From: an uncultured Bacilli bacterium
GTDB lineage: Bacteria > Bacillota_I > Bacilli_A > RF39 > UBA660
Direction of reading: 5' to 3'
NCBI GenBank assembly: GCA_947595415.1
Contig: CANQER010000064.1
Coordinates: forward strand, 1-5,987
Length of the DNA stretch: 5,987 nucleotides
The notes below the pieces were generated by a model, which made no database searches, had not been told where the DNA came from, and saw nothing but the letters and a program-made list of their open reading frames with translations. A program made the position numbers and the translations under genes. Shown piece after piece: positions 1 to 5,987 of this stretch; the first letter of the stretch is position 1, and each line of letters opens with the position of its first letter.

Positions 1-6
1 GAAAGT

Positions 7-41
7 AAAAAAATACAAATTAATTATATAACTTGTATTTT
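7..41 (-). terminator. Candidate intrinsic terminator after the SDR gene
   Basis: On the minus strand a 9-bp inverted repeat (AAAATACAA at 41-33, TTGTATTTT at 18-10) with a 14-base loop runs into a stretch of seven T (13-7). It begins about 30 bases after the reductase stop. The stem has only one G-C pair and the loop is large, so it would be a weak terminator. Its position at the end of a three-gene unit supports the call. The repeat is symmetric, but the plus-strand T run is shorter and interrupted by C. Confidence 0.45.
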
Positions 42-71
42 CTCTTAAAATTTTCCAACATTTACTTTACT

Positions 72-854
72 TCACCAAAATAAACTATATAGTTTAACCA
101 TTATAACTTGCAGAGATCTTGACCTATAAATAAATTTTGGATTGTCACTTAAAATAGCCTTTTCGTACTTATTTACAATATCATTTAAATTTTTCTTTTC
201 AATCAACCTCCAAATAAAAGACTCTTTTTTCCTAATGATATCTAACTGACTTTTAAAAAAAGATTCATACTCCATAAAACTATATTTATTATCAAGCATC
301 ACTTCATTAAAACCAGTATAATAAGCACCAGGTTCAATTAAAACAATTTTAATATCAACATCAAGTAATTTTAACTCATTTTTAAGACTAGTAGCTAACA
401 TAATAATACTAGCTTTACTAGCAGAATATACCCCTAAAAAATTCATAGGCATATGACCTAGTAAAGAAGACATAATAATAATTTTCCCCTTCTTTTTTTT
501 CATCATTTTTTTTATAACAATTTGAAGTAATCTAAAAGAAGAAAAAACATTAGTTTCAAAATTTTGTCTAACTAAATCCATATCAATTTCACAAATTGAT
601 CCTCCATAACCAACACCTGCATGATTTACTAAAATATCAACATCAATATCTTCTATTTGTTTTAAATCTTCTTCATCATCGATATCTAACTTTAAACACA
701 AAACATTAGAATAATTTTTATACTTTTCTTTAACTATTTTCAATTGACTTTCAGTATGAACAGTAAGATAAATAAAATAATCCAAATTAATAATTCTATC
801 TATTACCTTACTAATAATTCCACTTCTCGATCCTGTAATTAAAATATTCTTCAT
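72..854 (-). CDS. Short-chain dehydrogenase/reductase (SDR), NAD(P)-dependent
   Basis: This 260-residue protein has the classical SDR layout. The nucleotide-binding turn TGSRSGI is at 7-13, an adenine-site Asp at about 57 (LDID), an NNAG-like NHAG at 77-80, the structural Asn at about 102 (TNVF), Ser130, Tyr143 and Lys147 (YSASK), and PG at 175-176. The full S-Y-K set suggests an active oxidoreductase. Arg10 in the turn and no acidic residue at the end of strand 2 favour NADP(H), by family rules. The third glycine of TGxxxGxG is Ile14, which is unusual. The substrate cannot be told from sequence; the C-terminal tail resembles membrane-proximal or lipid-acting SDRs, but only loosely. The ATG at 854 is supported by GGTGA six bases upstream. 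The gene lies 18 bases after folD, as third gene of the glyA unit, and its ribosome site is in a hairpin. It ends with TGA. Two A8 tracts (506-513 and 493-500) lie in the coding strand. Confidence 0.88.
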   Translation of the reverse strand: MKNILITGSRSGIISKVIDRIINLDYFIYLTVHTESQLKIVKEKYKNYSNVLCLKLDIDDEEDLKQIEDIDVDILVNHAGVGYGGSICEIDMDLVRQNFETNVFSSFRLLQIVIKKMMKKKKGKIIIMSSLLGHMPMNFLGVYSASKASIIMLATSLKNELKLLDVDIKIVLIEPGAYYTGFNEVMLDNKYSFMEYESFFKSQLDIIRKKESFIWRLIEKKNLNDIVNKYEKAILSDNPKFIYRSRSLQVIMVKLYSLFW

Positions 855-884
855 AAAAAATCACCAGTATTATTATTTACTGGT
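855..884 (-). promoter_or_regulatory. Hairpin joining the folD stop and the SDR ribosome site
   Basis: In the transcript ACCAGTA (884-878) pairs perfectly with TACTGGT (869-863) around an 8-base loop. The 5' arm is the last folD codons, the folD TAA (875-873) falls in the loop side, and the 3' arm includes the GGT of the reductase ribosome site GGTGA (865-861). Six T (860-855) follow and abut the ATG. Two readings fit: a translational coupler opened by ribosomes finishing folD, or a weak intrinsic terminator/attenuator reducing reductase expression. Sequence alone does not decide. Confidence 0.5.
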
Positions 885-1712
885 AATTCTATTTTTATAA
901 CTATCTAAAACATTTTTAAACAAATTTAATATCGTCATTGGTCCCACTCCTCCTGGAACCTTAGTTATGGCCAAAGCTTTTTTAGAAACCTCATCAAAAC
1001 AAACATCACCATATAATTTTCCATCTAATCTATTTATTCCAACATCTACTACAACGACTCCATCTTTAACCATATCCTTTTTAAGAAATTCTTTTTTACC
1101 AATTGCACAAACTATAATATCAGCATCTTTAGTATACTTTTCTACATCCAAAGTCTTAGAATGACACATAGTAACAGTAGCATTTCTATTTAAAAATAGT
1201 TCTCCAAGTGGTCTTCCTACTAAATTACTTCTTCCTAAAATAACTACATGTTTACCTTCAATAGGAATATTATAGTAATCAAGTAAATCAATTATTCCTT
1301 TTGGAGTACAAGGAATATTAGTCTTTTTTTGATGAAATAATCTACCCCCACTTGTATCGTTTAGACCATCAACATCTTTACTATAAGCAATATGATTGAT
1401 TATTTTATTGACATCTAAATTACTAGGAATGGGAAGTTGAACTAATATCCCATCTACATATTCATCATTATTTAACTCCTTTATTTTATTAATAACTTCC
1501 CTTTCTCTAACGTTTTCATTATACTTGATATGTTTAAAATAAACCCCTATTTCTTGAGCAGTTTTCTCTTTCATTCTAACATAAGTATTACTCGCTTCAT
1601 CATCACCAATTTGAATAACTGCTAAACAAGGTTTTAATAAATATTTTTTGATTTCCTCTTTTATTATACCTAACTGTTCTTGTTTTATTTTATTACCATC
1701 TAATAGAATCAT
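873..1712 (-). CDS. folD: Bifunctional methylene-THF dehydrogenase / methenyl-THF cyclohydrolase FolD
   Basis: FolD oxidises 5,10-methylene-THF to 5,10-methenyl-THF with NADP+ and then hydrolyses it to 10-formyl-THF in the cytosol, feeding purine and formyl-Met synthesis. At 279 residues it is of normal length. Family signatures are intact: YVRMKEK with Tyr44 and the catalytic Lys48, VQLPIP at 91-96, KDVDG at 112-116 (Asp115), PCTPKG at 134-139, the cofactor loop [11 protein letters not shown] at 160-170, HSKT at 184-187, DVGIN at 223-227 and the C-terminal PGGVGPMT at 253-260. The ATG at 1712 overlaps the glyA stop as ATGA, and a perfect AGGAGG lies six bases upstream inside glyA, so the start is secure. 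Placement directly behind glyA makes a one-carbon pair: glyA generates the FolD substrate. The last codons form the 5' arm of a hairpin controlling the next gene. Confidence 0.97.
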   Translation of the reverse strand: MILLDGNKIKQEQLGIIKEEIKKYLLKPCLAVIQIGDDEASNTYVRMKEKTAQEIGVYFKHIKYNENVREREVINKIKELNNDEYVDGILVQLPIPSNLDVNKIINHIAYSKDVDGLNDTSGGRLFHQKKTNIPCTPKGIIDLLDYYNIPIEGKHVVILGRSNLVGRPLGELFLNRNATVTMCHSKTLDVEKYTKDADIIVCAIGKKEFLKKDMVKDGVVVVDVGINRLDGKLYGDVCFDEVSKKALAITKVPGGVGPMTILNLFKNVLDSYKNRITSK

Positions 1713-2932
1713 TTTATACCTCCTATTGGATATTTCTTAGTTATTTGTAAAACTTGGTTTTTTAAATCGTTTAATATATCAATATCATCTTTATTTTTTA
1801 AACACTTACTTATTATTTTACCTATTAAAACAAAATCATCTTCTTTTAGTCCTCTAGTTGTCATAGCAGGAGTACCTAGACGTATACCACTAGTTTTAAA
1901 AGGTGATTCTAAATCTTTAGGAATCATATTTTTATTAACTGTAATATTAATTTGATCTAATATTTCTTCTGCTTGTTTACCAGTTAGATTTACAGATTTA
2001 ACATCTACTAATAGTAAATGGTTATCTGTACCATTAGAAATAATTCTAAACCCTTCTTCTTTCAAAGACTTTTCTAAAGCTTTAGCATTTTTTAACACTT
2101 GGTTTTGATAGGTTTTAAAAGATGGTTGCAAAGCCTCATAAAAGCATTCAGCTTTAGCTGCTATTACATGCATTAAAGGTCCACCTTGAATACCTGGAAA
2201 AATAGTCTTATCGATTTTTTTAGCAATTTCACTATCATTAGTTAAAATAATTCCTCCCCTTGGTCCTCTTAATGTTTTATGAGTTGTAGAAGTAACTACA
2301 TCTGCATATGGAATTGGACTAGGATGAAGATTAGTAGCCACTAAACCTGCAATATGAGCCATATCAACCATTAAATAAGCTCCACATTTATCACAAATTT
2401 CTCTAAACCTTTTAAAATCAATAATTCTCGAATAAGCACTAGCTCCAGCAATAATCATTTTAGGTTTTTCTTTTAAAGCTTTTTTTTCTAATTCATCATA
2501 ATCAATTACTTCTTCATCATTTAATGAGTAATCAATTATTTCATATTCTAGACCACTAAAATTTAGACTATGACCATGAGTTAGATGACCCCCATGATTA
2601 AGATTCATACCCATTACTTTGTCTTTAGGTTTTAATAAAGCTTTATAAACTGCCATATTAGCACTACTACCAGAGTGAGGTTGTACATTTACATATTTAC
2701 AATTAAACAACTTTTTAGCATAACTAATAGCTTGGTTTTCAAAAACATCTATGTACTTACAACCACCATAATAACGTTTACCAGGATATCCTTCTGCATA
2801 CTTATTAGTTAAAATACTACCTTGTAGTTTTAAAATATCTTCTGATACATAGTTTTCAGATGCGATTAGTTCAATATTATCTAATTGTCTTTTCTCTTCA
2901 TTTGTTAAAGCATTTTTCAATATTGGATCCAT
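1709..2932 (-). CDS. glyA: Serine hydroxymethyltransferase (PLP enzyme)
   Basis: SHMT converts serine plus tetrahydrofolate to glycine plus 5,10-methylene-THF in the cytosol, the main source of one-carbon units. The 407-residue length is typical of bacterial SHMT. Visible signatures include IELIASEN at 20-27, [15 protein letters not shown] at 43-57, the cofactor-binding VDMAHIAGL at 189-197 (Asp190, His193), and [14 protein letters not shown] at 214-227, where Lys219 is the PLP lysine. QGGPLMH follows in the middle and [13 protein letters not shown] near the C-terminus. Nothing catalytic appears to be missing. The ATG at 2932 follows an extended -10 promoter and an imperfect ribosome site (AAGGTAGG, 2948-2941, eight bases upstream). 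The TGA stop overlaps the folD ATG by four bases, so the two are co-transcribed and probably translationally coupled. It is the first gene of the unit, 74 bases after rubrerythrin. Confidence 0.98.
   Translation of the reverse strand: MDPILKNALTNEEKRQLDNIELIASENYVSEDILKLQGSILTNKYAEGYPGKRYYGGCKYIDVFENQAISYAKKLFNCKYVNVQPHSGSSANMAVYKALLKPKDKVMGMNLNHGGHLTHGHSLNFSGLEYEIIDYSLNDEEVIDYDELEKKALKEKPKMIIAGASAYSRIIDFKRFREICDKCGAYLMVDMAHIAGLVATNLHPSPIPYADVVTSTTHKTLRGPRGGIILTNDSEIAKKIDKTIFPGIQGGPLMHVIAAKAECFYEALQPSFKTYQNQVLKNAKALEKSLKEEGFRIISNGTDNHLLLVDVKSVNLTGKQAEEILDQINITVNKNMIPKDLESPFKTSGIRLGTPAMTTRGLKEDDFVLIGKIISKCLKNKDDIDILNDLKNQVLQITKKYPIGGIK
1719..1724 (-). promoter_or_regulatory. folD ribosome binding site inside the glyA 3' end
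   Basis: A perfect AGGAGG (1724-1719) stands six bases before the folD ATG, within the last glyA codons. It fixes the folD start at the ATGA overlap and shows that folD can recruit ribosomes itself as well as receive them from glyA. Confidence 0.85.
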
Positions 2933-2956
2933 ATTACCAACCTACCTTATAAAAAC

Positions 2957-2987
2957 ATTATATCATAATATTATAAAATTATAACAA
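2957..2987 (-). promoter_or_regulatory. Extended -10 promoter of the glyA-folD-SDR unit
   Basis: On the minus strand TGATATAAT (2965-2957) matches the extended -10 consensus TGnTATAAT exactly. A weaker -35 candidate TTGTTA (2987-2982) lies 19 bases upstream, longer than ideal, but an extended -10 does not need a good -35. Transcription would begin near 2950, giving a leader of about 18 bases that just contains the ribosome site, so there is no room for a riboswitch. Two more TATAAT strings (2983-2978 and 2975-2970) are present but lack the TG extension. Confidence 0.7.
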
Positions 2988-3008
2988 AAAAAGAAGATTT
3001 GATCTTCT
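2986..3008 (-). terminator. Intrinsic terminator of the rubrerythrin gene
   Basis: AGAAGAT (3008-3002), starting within the TAG stop of rubrerythrin, pairs perfectly with ATCTTCT (2998-2992) around a three-base CAA loop and is followed by a T run through 2986. The seven-base-pair stem with two G-C pairs is modest but ordinary for such an AT-rich genome. Its T run overlaps the weak -35 of the glyA promoter. Confidence 0.75.
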
Positions 3009-3546
3009 AATAATTAGCTTTTTTTAGTTCAAAATAAGCTTGTGGATGTGAACAAATTGGACAAACTTCTGGAGCTTTTTTACCAATATGAATATGACCA
3101 CAATTACGACAAATCCAAATTTCATCACCATCTTTACTAAATACTAATGAATTATCAACATTATTTAGTAAAGCACGATACCTTTCTTCATGTTCTTTTT
3201 CTATTTTAGCAACACCTTCAAAAAGGTAAGCGATATGATCAAATCCTTCTTGTCTTGCTACTTCAGCAAACTCTTTATACATATCTGTCCATTCATAATT
3301 TTCTCCATTAGCAGCATCTAATAAGTTAGAAGCTGTTGATGGAATTTCTCCATCATGCAGTAATTTAAACCACATTTTAGCATGTTCCTTTTCGTTATTT
3401 GCTGTTTCTTCAAAAATAGCTGCGATTTGTTCAAAACCATCTTTTTTAGCTTTGCTTGCATAATAAGTATATTTATTTCTAGCCTGACTTTCACCAGCAA
3501 ATGCAGCCATCAAATTTTGTTCTGTTTTACTTCCTTTTAATTCCAT
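3007..3546 (-). CDS. rbr: Rubrerythrin (ferritin-like diiron peroxidase with C-terminal rubredoxin domain)
   Basis: Rubrerythrin reduces hydrogen peroxide to water in the cytosol of anaerobes, with electrons entering through its rubredoxin-like iron centre. The 179-residue protein shows both domains. A four-helix diiron domain (about 1-130) carries Glu19, the EKEH motif with Glu52 and His55, the Glu92/Glu95 pair, and a second EKEH with Glu116 and His119, matching the known ligand pattern. The C-terminal domain has two CxxC knuckles: Cys146/Cys149 (CRNCG) and Cys162/Cys165 (CPIC). All expected metal ligands are present. The ATG at 3546 has a strong AAGGAGG (3557-3551) four bases upstream, and the start [12 protein letters not shown] is typical of the family. 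It has its own strong promoter and terminator, so it is probably monocistronic, with possible readthrough from the upstream redox genes. In other Firmicutes PerR often controls such genes, but I find no clear PerR box. Confidence 0.97.
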   Translation of the reverse strand: MELKGSKTEQNLMAAFAGESQARNKYTYYASKAKKDGFEQIAAIFEETANNEKEHAKMWFKLLHDGEIPSTASNLLDAANGENYEWTDMYKEFAEVARQEGFDHIAYLFEGVAKIEKEHEERYRALLNNVDNSLVFSKDGDEIWICRNCGHIHIGKKAPEVCPICSHPQAYFELKKANY

Positions 3547-3573
3547 AATTCCTCCTTATATCTTATAAAATTT

Positions 3574-3602
3574 AGTATACTCTTTAAAAATAAAGATGTC
3601 AA
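3574..3602 (-). promoter_or_regulatory. Strong sigma-A type promoter of rubrerythrin
   Basis: A perfect -35 TTGACA (3602-3597) and a near-perfect -10 TATACT (3579-3574) are separated by exactly 17 bases. Start of transcription would be near 3567, giving a leader of about 20 bases with a strong ribosome site. The -35 begins three bases after the stop of the upstream membrane-protein gene. A strong core promoter suggests high basal expression or control by a repressor. Confidence 0.88.
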
Positions 3603-3617
3603 GTTTAAAAATTAAAC
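3581..3617 (-). repeat. Two small palindromes flanking the rubrerythrin -35 box
   Basis: GTTTAATTTTTAAAC (3617-3603; six-base arms, three-base centre) and TCTTTATTTTTAAAGA (3596-3581; six-base arms, four-base centre) directly abut the -35 hexamer on either side. They share the core TTTA(A)TTTTTAAA. Their centres are about 21.5 bases apart, close to two helical turns. They could be paired operator half-sites for a repressor. Because they consist mostly of A and T, a chance origin is quite possible. Confidence 0.35.
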
Positions 3618-4774
3618 ATCAATAAACTTGGTTTTAAAACAAGTAATAAAGCTATTATAATCATAATGATACCCCCTATTAAATGAGAATACTTAGTATA
3701 TCTTGTTGATATACCTGTAACATTTAAGGTTACCATCGCAATTATAAAAACTATTAAATCGTCTAATAAGAAAAATACAATATATAATAAACAATAAATA
3801 AAAGAAAGAAATCCTGTTATATTGTTTAAAGCTAAAATCTGAGTAAATATTAAAGGTAGACCTGCTGAACAAGCAAGTTCAATTAAATTAACACTAAAAG
3901 CTAAAGTTATAACTCCTATTAAAGCAAATATCAAACTTTTAGAAGAAGTAAAGTTTTTAATTTTAGTAAATATTTTTTGTCTTTTTTCTTTTGTTGTTAC
4001 TTCACAACCATCACTACTTTTAAAGTAACTTCGAATATTTATAATACCTCCTATTAAAGCTACTAGGGCAATTAGTAATCTTACTATAAAAATAGAACTT
4101 ATTTGGATTGTTATTTTTAACCAAGCCATCATGAAAAACAAATAAACAATACAAGATGTAAGAAGGAAAGTAACTCCTAAAATCCACATTCTTTTTTTGT
4201 TTTTCATTCCTATTAACATACTTATTAAAAAGATTAAGACCCACATAGCACAAGGATTAAATCCATCAACAAAACCAATTATTATAGCAAGTAAAGGAAT
4301 TGATACTTTTTTAGGATTGATGTTTCCTAATATTGGAATATTTAAACTATTAGCATCGATTACAATTCCTTCTATTTTTAAGTCTTCTCTTACTTTTTTG
4401 GTTTTTATAATCTCTCCTACTACATCTCTATATTCCTTACCTTTTAATTCATCTACTGAATCAATAATTAGATCTTTAATTGTATCGTTATAACCAATAA
4501 AAGCTTTAGAACCTATAACAGTAAAAGGAACATAAGGACTATTAACTTCTAACTTCTTTTTTACTTTTACAAGTAGTTCACTATTTTTTTTATCCCTTGT
4601 TGTTTCATACAAATGAACATTTACATCATCTAAAGTTTTGAGAAAAGCAATTTCAGCTTGACAATGACTACATGTTTCAGAATGAAATAAGTATAGATCT
4701 ACTTTATCAGTTTTAGCACTTACCAAAAATGGTATGAATAAGATGATTAAAGTAAATAATATTTTATTTTTCAT
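3605..4774 (-). CDS. Membrane thiol-disulfide protein: thioredoxin domain fused to a CcdA/DsbD-like membrane domain
   Basis: The 389-residue protein starts with a signal-like segment (1-20: Lys-rich start, hydrophobic core, ending VSA). Next comes a thioredoxin/glutaredoxin-like domain (about 25-110) with CxxC at Cys35/Cys38 (ETCSHC) and a cis-Pro candidate at Pro83 (YVPFTVIG). A linker (110-155) leads to about six membrane segments (roughly 158-188, 196-217, 227-246, 281-311, 318-349, 364-384). The motif GFNPCA has Cys175 in the first segment, and IELACSAGLP has Cys302 in the fourth, the spacing expected of the CcdA/DsbD redox cysteine pair. By family knowledge such domains carry electrons from cytosolic thioredoxin across the membrane; here the acceptor domain is fused at the N-terminus. 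Its outside location is inferred from the signal segment. The ATG at 4774 overlaps the upstream thioredoxin stop as ATGA. No Shine-Dalgarno is visible within 20 bases, so translation probably depends on coupling. Confidence 0.85.
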   Translation of the reverse strand: MKNKILFTLIILFIPFLVSAKTDKVDLYLFHSETCSHCQAEIAFLKTLDDVNVHLYETTRDKKNSELLVKVKKKLEVNSPYVPFTVIGSKAFIGYNDTIKDLIIDSVDELKGKEYRDVVGEIIKTKKVREDLKIEGIVIDANSLNIPILGNINPKKVSIPLLAIIIGFVDGFNPCAMWVLIFLISMLIGMKNKKRMWILGVTFLLTSCIVYLFFMMAWLKITIQISSIFIVRLLIALVALIGGIINIRSYFKSSDGCEVTTKEKRQKIFTKIKNFTSSKSLIFALIGVITLAFSVNLIELACSAGLPLIFTQILALNNITGFLSFIYCLLYIVFFLLDDLIVFIIAMVTLNVTGISTRYTKYSHLIGGIIMIIIALLLVLKPSLLMFNF

Positions 4775-5028
4775 AAACTATCGATAATTTTTATTATTTC
4801 CTTTTGTTTTTTTTCCCCAATTATTCTAGTTACTTCTTTGTCATCTTTATAAATTATTACTTCCGGTAATATATTGCCAATTTTATATTTTTCTTTCATA
4901 TCTTCATCAACATCATAATCATAGTTAATAAATTCAATCTGAGGATATATTTTTTTTATTTTTTCCCATATTGGATTCATTACTAGACATCCACTACACC
5001 ACATGGCACTAAATTTAACTATTTTCAT
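4771..5028 (-). CDS. Small cytosolic thioredoxin-like protein
   Basis: The 85-residue protein has a compact thioredoxin fold: a short first strand (KIVKFSA), the redox motif WCSGC with Cys11 and Cys14, the second strand EFINYDYD, and the cis-proline region NILPEVIIYKD with Pro55. It lacks the N-terminal strand and helix of classical thioredoxin (about 105 residues), as in other minimal thioredoxins. There is no signal peptide, so it should act in the cytosol. The start ATG at 5028 follows GGAAGGA (5039-5033) closely and lies inside the end of the desulfurase gene (14-base overlap). The stop overlaps the next ATG by four bases. This tight packing between a desulfurase and a CcdA-like membrane protein suggests that it reduces the membrane protein, the desulfurase persulfide, or both; this is inference. 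Confidence 0.9.
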   Translation of the reverse strand: MKIVKFSAMWCSGCLVMNPIWEKIKKIYPQIEFINYDYDVDEDMKEKYKIGNILPEVIIYKDDKEVTRIIGEKKQKEIIKIIDSL

Positions 5029-5987
5029 TTGTTCCTTCCATTAGTAGATGGTGATAACATTCAGCAAAAATCTTTAAAAATTCATTTAGTTCTTTATGGG
5101 TAGTTAGATAAGACAAACTTATTCTAACACTATAACTAGCTAGTGTTTCATCATTTGTAAGTTTTAAAACTTGATCAGATATTGTTGTATTACTTGCACA
5201 AGCACTTTGAGTAGATATATAAACATCATATGTTTCTAAAGCATGAAGTAAGGTTTCTGGTTTTATTCCTATTACACTTATGTTTAGGATATGAGGAATA
5301 CATCTATCATTACTGTTGATGTGAACTTTTTCAAATCTAGCTAAATTTTCTTTTAGGTATTTGTTTAATTCAGATACGTATAAAAATTTTTGATCTAGAT
5401 CAACATAAGCTAGACGAAGGGCTTTAGCAAGTGAGGTTATAAGTGGTAAAGCAGGTGTTCCACTTCGATAGATTGTTGTACTTTTTCCTCCATGAATCAA
5501 AGGAACTAGATTTATTTTGTCTTTTTTTATAAGACATCCTATTCCTTTTAAACCATTAAATTTTTGAGCTGAAAAACTTACTAGGTCAATATTATCTAAA
5601 GGGATATGAACTTTTCCTATACTTTGAGTCATATCAACGTGAAAGAAACAATCATGATCTTTTAAGATGTCTGCTATTTGTTCGATTGGTTGACGAAGAC
5701 CAATTTCACTATTGACAGATGCCATTGTTACTAAGATGGTATCTTTTTTTATTAAACTTTTTAAGTGTTCTATATCAACCATTCCTAGTTCATTGGTGTT
5801 TACAAAATCAACTTTAAAACCATTTTCTTGTAGATAGTTTAAAGATCCATAAACAGATGAGTGTTCAAAATGAGTTGTGATTATATGTTTACCTCTTTTT
5901 TTGTAGGCTAAAGCTATACCTTTTATAGCTAGGTTGTTTGATTCTGTGGCACCACTAGTATATATTATTTCATTTGGTTGTACGTTT
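5015..5987 (-). CDS. Cysteine desulfurase, NifS/IscS family (5' end outside window)
   Basis: The frame stays open to the window edge: translation above 5782 gives NVQPNEIIYTSGATESNN and continues into the Met at 5782, which is therefore internal. About 323 residues are visible, and roughly 50-70 N-terminal residues are expected beyond the edge. The enzyme uses PLP to take sulfur from cysteine as a persulfide for Fe-S clusters or tRNA thiolation. Visible motifs are TSGATESNN (phosphate site), FEHSSV with the cofactor-stacking His, HVDMTQSIGK with the PLP Asp, SAQKFNGLKGIG with the Schiff-base Lys (codon 5563-5561), RSGTPALPLI and QSACASN with the catalytic Cys (codon 5200-5198). Two departures from the usual family sequence are Gln for His before the PLP lysine and PAL in place of EN(V/I) after RSGT. 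The end overlaps the thioredoxin gene by 14 bases. No IscU/SufU scaffold is visible, so its sulfur acceptor is unknown. Confidence 0.95.
   Translation of the reverse strand, partial: NVQPNEIIYTSGATESNNLAIKGIALAYKKRGKHIITTHFEHSSVYGSLNYLQENGFKVDFVNTNELGMVDIEHLKSLIKKDTILVTMASVNSEIGLRQPIEQIADILKDHDCFFHVDMTQSIGKVHIPLDNIDLVSFSAQKFNGLKGIGCLIKKDKINLVPLIHGGKSTTIYRSGTPALPLITSLAKALRLAYVDLDQKFLYVSELNKYLKENLARFEKVHINSNDRCIPHILNISVIGIKPETLLHALETYDVYISTQSACASNTTISDQVLKLTNDETLASYSVRISLSYLTTHKELNEFLKIFAECYHHLLMEGTNENS
5032..5039 (-). promoter_or_regulatory. Ribosome binding site of the thioredoxin gene
   Basis: GGAAGGAA (5039-5032) lies a few bases before the ATG at 5028 and within the last codons of the desulfurase. 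It fixes the thioredoxin start despite the 14-base overlap. This contrasts with the next gene, which has no such site. Confidence 0.75.

Noticed and set aside
967..1164. Plus-strand open frame of 65 codons
   Set aside because: It lies wholly antisense to the well-conserved folD, is low-complexity Ser/Thr-rich and shows no family features.
2933..2956. Riboswitch or T-box in the glyA leader
   Set aside because: The inferred leader is only about 18 bases, too short for a folate, glycine or T-box element.
3318..3500. Minus-strand frame of 60 codons inside rubrerythrin
   Set aside because: It is a shifted frame of a gene with all expected metal ligands; no separate evidence.
3555..3573. TTATAAGATATAA near the rubrerythrin start as a PerR box
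   Set aside because: The half-sites TTATA and TATAA are three bases apart, not five as in the 7-1-7 PerR consensus; in AT-rich DNA this is weak evidence.
3603..3617. Terminator of the membrane gene formed by GTTTAA/TTAAAC at its stop
   Set aside because: No T run follows the small stem, which leads directly into TTGACA; readthrough to rubrerythrin is more likely.
4020..4253. Minus-strand frame of 77 codons inside the membrane gene
   Set aside because: Shifted frame of a convincing gene; composition has no protein-like pattern.
4197..4493. Plus-strand open frame of 98 codons
   Set aside because: It is antisense to the membrane thiol-disulfide gene; its hydrophobic content mirrors that gene and no promoter or ribosome site supports it.
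5780..5782. ATG at 5782 as the start of the cysteine desulfurase
   Set aside because: The frame continues upstream to the window edge with conserved NifS motifs (TSGATESNN, EHSSV), so this Met is internal and the gene is cut by the window.
1..5987. CRISPR arrays, insertion sequences, tRNA genes or prophage parts
   Set aside because: No regularly spaced repeats, transposase motifs, terminal inverted repeats or cloverleaf were seen; nearly all the sequence is occupied by housekeeping or redox genes.

Overview
This is a very AT-rich, compact bacterial window in which every supported gene lies on the minus strand. Strong AGGAGG-type ribosome sites, sigma-A type promoters, very short spacers and the protein set (rubrerythrin, a small thioredoxin, a thioredoxin-CcdA fusion) suggest a low-GC, probably anaerobic or microaerophilic Bacillota. 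It resembles uncultured Bacilli of the Erysipelotrichales/RF39/Acholeplasma-like kind, but this placement is inference and no rRNA is present to test it. Tryptophans checked in several genes are TGG, and two TGA stops sit inside tight ATGA overlaps. The standard bacterial code (table 11) therefore fits, and the Mycoplasma-type TGA=Trp code does not.

In transcription order (right to left) there are three units. Unit 1 (5987 to 3605) is a cysteine desulfurase whose N-terminus lies outside the window, an 85-residue cytosolic thioredoxin and a membrane protein. The membrane protein has a signal peptide, an extracytoplasmic thioredoxin domain and a CcdA-like membrane domain. The genes overlap by 14 and 4 bases. 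Together they could form a thiol relay from a cytosolic thioredoxin through the membrane cysteines to an outside CSHC motif, with the desulfurase linking it to sulfur metabolism.

Unit 2 (3602 to 2986) is a single rubrerythrin gene with an excellent promoter (TTGACA-17-TATACT) and a U-tract hairpin terminator. Two small palindromes exactly flank its -35 box.

Unit 3 (2965 to 7) is glyA, folD and a short-chain dehydrogenase/reductase behind an extended -10 promoter. GlyA moves a one-carbon unit from serine to tetrahydrofolate, and FolD oxidises it towards 10-formyl-THF with production of NADPH. The role of the reductase is unknown. A 7-bp hairpin containing the folD stop in its loop and the reductase ribosome site in its 3' arm joins the last two genes. 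A weak AT-rich terminator candidate follows the unit. There is no gene-free stretch longer than about 75 bases, and I see no RNA genes, mobile elements or CRISPR arrays.
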